Source: an uncultured Flavobacteriales bacterium (lineage in GTDB: Bacteria; Bacteroidota; Bacteroidia; Flavobacteriales; Weeksellaceae). Taken from it: a DNA stretch of 40,853 nucleotides. Shown here piece after piece: positions 39,652 to 40,853 of the stretch (position 1 is the first letter of the stretch; each line of letters starts with the position of its first letter). Both the position numbers and the translations under genes were made by a program. The stretch spans positions 1 through 40,853 of the forward strand of contig CALJKL010000085.1 in assembly GCA_937973555.1 (NCBI GenBank), given 5' to 3'. Below the pieces are notes generated by a model. The model saw only the letters and a program-made list of their open reading frames with translations, was not told the origin of the DNA and did no database searches.

Positions 39652-40755
39652 ATGAATGATGAAGAATACCTTTACGCTATTGCCTTAAGGGCATCCCCTT
39701 TTGTGGGCGATGTCAATTTCATGAAACTTATTGGGGCCGCCGGTTCTGCAAAAGATACCTGGAAGCTTTCTCAAAAACTATTGCAAAAAATTCCGGGCAT
39801 TGGAGATAAAATTTCAAGATCTATAGGGGATGAATCCCTTCTGAAGTTTGCCGAAAAAGAATTGGAATTCTGTCGAAAAAACAACATCCAAATAAAACTC
39901 AGGCACCAAAACGAATTGCCAAAACTTCTTTCCGAATGCAATGATGCCCCAGCTATACTTTATCAAAAAGGATTTTATGATGAGTCATTAATCCCCGTTT
40001 CCATTGTAGGTACCCGTAATATAACTGCCTATGGCAGAACATTTGTAGAGGAGCTTTTGGCGGCCTTTAAAGGCGAAAATCTCCTTATAGTCAGTGGGTT
40101 AGCTCTGGGCACGGATGGCTGTGCCCATGCAGAGGCAATTAAAAACGGAATTTCTACAGTAGGTGTTTTGGCGCATGGCTTACATACATTTTATCCTTCT
40201 CAACACAAAAAATTAGCCCAAGAAATGATCACCAACGGAGGCGCTCTATTGACGGAATTTAATTCTTCAGAAAAGCCAGATAGAGAGCATTTTTTGCAGA
40301 GAAACAGAATAATTGCAGGGCTTTCTCCGGTTACTATAGTGGTAGAAACTGCCTTTGGAGGAGGCTCTATAAGTACAGTCAGTTTTGCAAATGATTATAA
40401 CCGCGAGGTCTATGCTCTTCCCGGAAAAATCACCGACAAATATAGCCAAGGGTGTAACCTTATCATTTCCCAGAACAAAGCTAGAATTATCAACGACATT
40501 AAAGATATAATGAATGAATTAGGCATGAGGACATTAAAACCTAAAACAGGAAACCTATTTGAAAATAAGACCGTTAAATTGAATAATGAATTTCAATCCA
40601 TTTATGATTGCATTGCAAAATATGGACAAATTTCTTTGGATGATTTAAGTGAAAATTTAAGCATTGCTCCATACAAATTACTGCCAATTTTATTGGATTT
40701 GGAAATTTCGGGCTTGGTAAAATCACTTTCTGGGAGACAATATTTAGCAAAATAG
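39652..40755 (+). CDS. dprA: DNA processing protein DprA
   Basis: A 367-residue DprA. It binds single-stranded DNA that enters the cell during transformation and loads RecA. The frame is open from a TTG at 39646; the ATG at 39652 (MNDEEYLYAIAL) is the likely start. An N-terminal HhH-like region (~35-60; LLQKIPGIGDKISRS) precedes the Rossmann-like core: ISIVGTRNITAYG-type start (seen as PVSIVGTRNITAYGR), VSGLALGTDGCAHAEAIKNG (20 residues), VLAHGLHTFYPSQHKKLA, FLQRNRIIAGLSPVTIVVET (20 residues), FGGGSISTV and YALPGKITDKYSQGCNLII. A winged-helix C-terminal domain (~300-365; YGQISLDDLSENL) closes it, as in H. pylori-like and Bacteroidota DprA. Confidence 0.95.
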   Translation: MNDEEYLYAIALRASPFVGDVNFMKLIGAAGSAKDTWKLSQKLLQKIPGIGDKISRSIGDESLLKFAEKELEFCRKNNIQIKLRHQNELPKLLSECNDAPAILYQKGFYDESLIPVSIVGTRNITAYGRTFVEELLAAFKGENLLIVSGLALGTDGCAHAEAIKNGISTVGVLAHGLHTFYPSQHKKLAQEMITNGGALLTEFNSSEKPDREHFLQRNRIIAGLSPVTIVVETAFGGGSISTVSFANDYNREVYALPGKITDKYSQGCNLIISQNKARIINDIKDIMNELGMRTLKPKTGNLFENKTVKLNNEFQSIYDCIAKYGQISLDDLSENLSIAPYKLLPILLDLEISGLVKSLSGRQYLAK

Positions 40756-40853
40756 TTCAAAAAAAGCATTCCGTTTTATAGACTTTTCTTATTATCACCT
40801 AAATAATAATAATAATTCGATTATTTTTTTAATAAATTCGAAATATCTATTAC
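40756..40853. other. A+T-rich spacer to window end
   Basis: No gene start or terminator is clear here. An AAT microrepeat at about 40804-40818 is followed by a short inverted TTCGATT/AATAAATTCG-like pattern. I see no function. Confidence 0.3.

Noticed and set aside
40800..40853. AAT microrepeat and weak inverted sequence at the window end
   Set aside because: Short, low-complexity and cut by the window edge; no feature can be claimed.
1..40853. CRISPR arrays, insertion sequences, rRNA
   Set aside because: Looked for regular spaced repeats, transposase motifs and rRNA signatures; none were seen.

Overview
The window looks like chromosomal DNA from a low-G+C member of the Bacteroidota, most likely a Chryseobacterium-like flavobacterium (Weeksellaceae). 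This rests on several things seen in the sequence: secreted proteins ending in type IX secretion (T9SS) sorting domains, promoters with the Bacteroidota -7 consensus TAnnTTTG, and lineage families such as DUF3078, DUF6132 and TPR proteins with a C-terminal LuxR-like helix-turn-helix. The genus is an inference.

Left part (1-9.2 kb, accessory). A partial hemL whose C-terminus is replaced by unrelated sequence is followed by a Calx-beta T9SS protein and a G+C-richer secreted protein with a phage-tail-collar-like, HxH-rich C-terminus. Next come two copies of one module: a minus-strand gene for a membrane-bound TPR/HTH regulator, divergent from a plus-strand gene for a secreted T9SS beta-propeller. 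Both divergent spacers carry a TAAC-N6-TAAC direct repeat exactly 37 bases upstream of a -7-like nnnnTTCG, about 107 bases before the start codon. This two-copy regulator/secreted-protein system is the most interesting candidate here.

9.2-12 kb. Two secreted proteins, one with a SHOCT-like tail, lie between an intact tRNA-Asn(GTT) and a decayed copy of its 3' half with its terminator. The layout resembles a tRNA-linked insertion or an old segmental duplication, but no integrase is present.

12-24.8 kb (core). RseP-type site-2 protease, a small outer-membrane barrel, a nitrilase/omega-amidase, a DUF4440 protein, a tight five-gene minus-strand operon (DUF6132, rhodanese, small Cys-motif membrane protein, thioredoxin, AraC regulator), mutS divergent from a SpoU RNA methyltransferase with interlocked promoters, msrA with a hairpin over its start codon, secA and a DUF2795 protein. 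The secA upstream spacer holds two degenerate heptamer arrays.

24.8-40.8 kb (core). A sugar-nucleotide epimerase, a DUF2797 zinc-ribbon/GIY-YIG-like protein, a small conserved protein often mislabelled PRPP synthetase, rplU-rpmA, an acyltransferase, an unrecognised exported protein, miaE, DUF502, a small lipoprotein, an S41 lipoprotein protease, uvrB, DUF3820, an AI-2E family permease, two tandem DUF3078 proteins, a rhomboid protease and dprA. DNA repair and uptake (mutS, uvrB, dprA), envelope quality control (rseP, rhomboid, S41) and redox/sulfur handling are the main themes. No CRISPR array, transposase, rRNA or phage module was seen.
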